Shown here: piece by piece, positions 6,174-6,616 of the stretch
Layout: each line of letters opens with the position of its first letter
Numbering within the stretch: the first letter of the stretch is position 1
Origin: Schleiferiaceae bacterium
GTDB lineage: Bacteria; Bacteroidota; Bacteroidia; Flavobacteriales; Schleiferiaceae
Assembly (NCBI GenBank): GCA_025210575.1
Contig: JAOARK010000116.1
Location: forward strand, 1 to 6,616
Direction: 5' to 3'
Length of the DNA: 6,616 nucleotides
The notes under the pieces: model-generated
What the model was told of the DNA's origin: nothing
Database searches by the model: none
Seen by the model: the letters and a program-made list of their open reading frames with translations, nothing else
Translations under genes and position numbers: made by a program

Positions 6174-6616
6174 ATGAAGAGGGTATTGATAACCGGTGCA
6201 GCCGGATTTTTAGGGTCGCATTTATGCGATAGATTTATAAAGGAAGGATTCTATGTGATAGGTATGGATAATCTCATTACTGGAGATTTGAAAAATATTG
6301 AGCATCTTTTTCCATTGGAGAATTTTGAATTCTACAATCACGATGTATCAAAGTACATTCATGTTCCAGGAGAGTTAGATTATATTCTTCACTTTGCATC
6401 GCCTGCGAGCCCTATTGATTATTTGAAGATACCCATTCAAACATTAAAAGTTGGTTCTTTAGGTACGCACAACTGTCTTGGTTTGGCCATGGCGAAAGGT
6501 GCGCGAATGTTAATTGCATCTACTTCAGAGGTTTATGGTGATCCTCACGTGCACCCTCAAACCGAAGATTATTGGGGGAATGTAAACCCTGTTGGACCCA
6601 GAGGAGTGTATGATGA
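6174..6616 (+). CDS. uxs: UDP-glucuronate decarboxylase (UDP-xylose synthase-type SDR), N-terminal part
   Basis: The first 147 codons of an extended short-chain dehydrogenase/reductase that runs off the right edge. It opens MKRVLITGAAGFLGSHL with the NAD-binding GAAGFLG (8-14), then Asp32 for the ribose, HFASPASPIDY (73-83), the catalytic TSE (117-119) and YWGNVNPVGPRG (133-144). The SPASP, YGDP..HPQTEDYWGNVNP pattern is characteristic of UDP-glucuronate decarboxylases (Uxs) rather than GalE or RmlB. These oxidise UDP-glucuronate at C4, decarboxylate it and usually reduce it to UDP-xylose. The last visible codons give the catalytic Tyr146 in VYD; the YxxxK lysine is beyond the window. The gene begins 3 bases after ugd, whose product is its substrate, so co-expression is very likely. 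Whether the full protein releases UDP-xylose or the 4-keto-pentose cannot be judged here. Confidence 0.92.
   Translation, partial: MKRVLITGAAGFLGSHLCDRFIKEGFYVIGMDNLITGDLKNIEHLFPLENFEFYNHDVSKYIHVPGELDYILHFASPASPIDYLKIPIQTLKVGSLGTHNCLGLAMAKGARMLIASTSEVYGDPHVHPQTEDYWGNVNPVGPRGVYD

Overview
The window looks like ordinary chromosomal sequence from a Gram-negative member of the Bacteroidota. The reasons are AT-rich codon use, starts without clear Shine-Dalgarno sequences, -7-like boxes of the TAnnTTTG kind, a Kdo transferase (hence LPS-type lipid A), and a short secreted barrel-like protein of a style common in that phylum. Genus cannot be given from sequence reading alone. There are no RNA genes, insertion sequences, CRISPR arrays or phage modules, and no gene-free stretch longer than about 100 bases.

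Layout. At the left edge is the C-terminal end of an ABC exporter ATPase (+), followed 36 bases later by a small four-helix membrane protein of the phage-holin-IV/YvlD type (+). That gene meets a four-gene minus-strand run head-on, with the two stop codons overlapping. In transcription order the run (3610 down to 669) encodes a secreted barrel-like protein of unknown function, Kdo transferase WaaA, an MmcQ/YjbR-family protein and hypoxanthine phosphoribosyltransferase. Tight junctions (TAATG coupling, a 32-base gap, a 14-base overlap) suggest one operon.

A 97-base divergent intergenic region (3611-3707) separates this run from a plus-strand nucleotide-sugar run: a DegT/WbpE-like sugar aminotransferase, UDP-glucose 6-dehydrogenase (Ugd), and the first 147 codons of a UDP-glucuronate decarboxylase-type epimerase, cut by the window end. 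Gaps of 6 and 3 bases indicate an operon. Ugd makes UDP-glucuronate; the decarboxylase would turn it into UDP-xylose or its 4-keto intermediate; the aminotransferase probably makes an amino sugar nucleotide. Together they suggest the edge of a surface-polysaccharide locus, next to lipid A/Kdo biosynthesis.

The most notable non-coding signal is a 17-bp inverted repeat (15/17 identical) bracketing the divergent region. Each arm carries a one-mismatch TAnnTTTG-like box facing its own gene, so the two divergent promoters look like near-copies. Other points worth checking are an Asp-to-Glu change in the PRPP motif of the HPRT and a 10-bp palindrome that holds both convergent stop codons. I do not see a previously undescribed biological system here.
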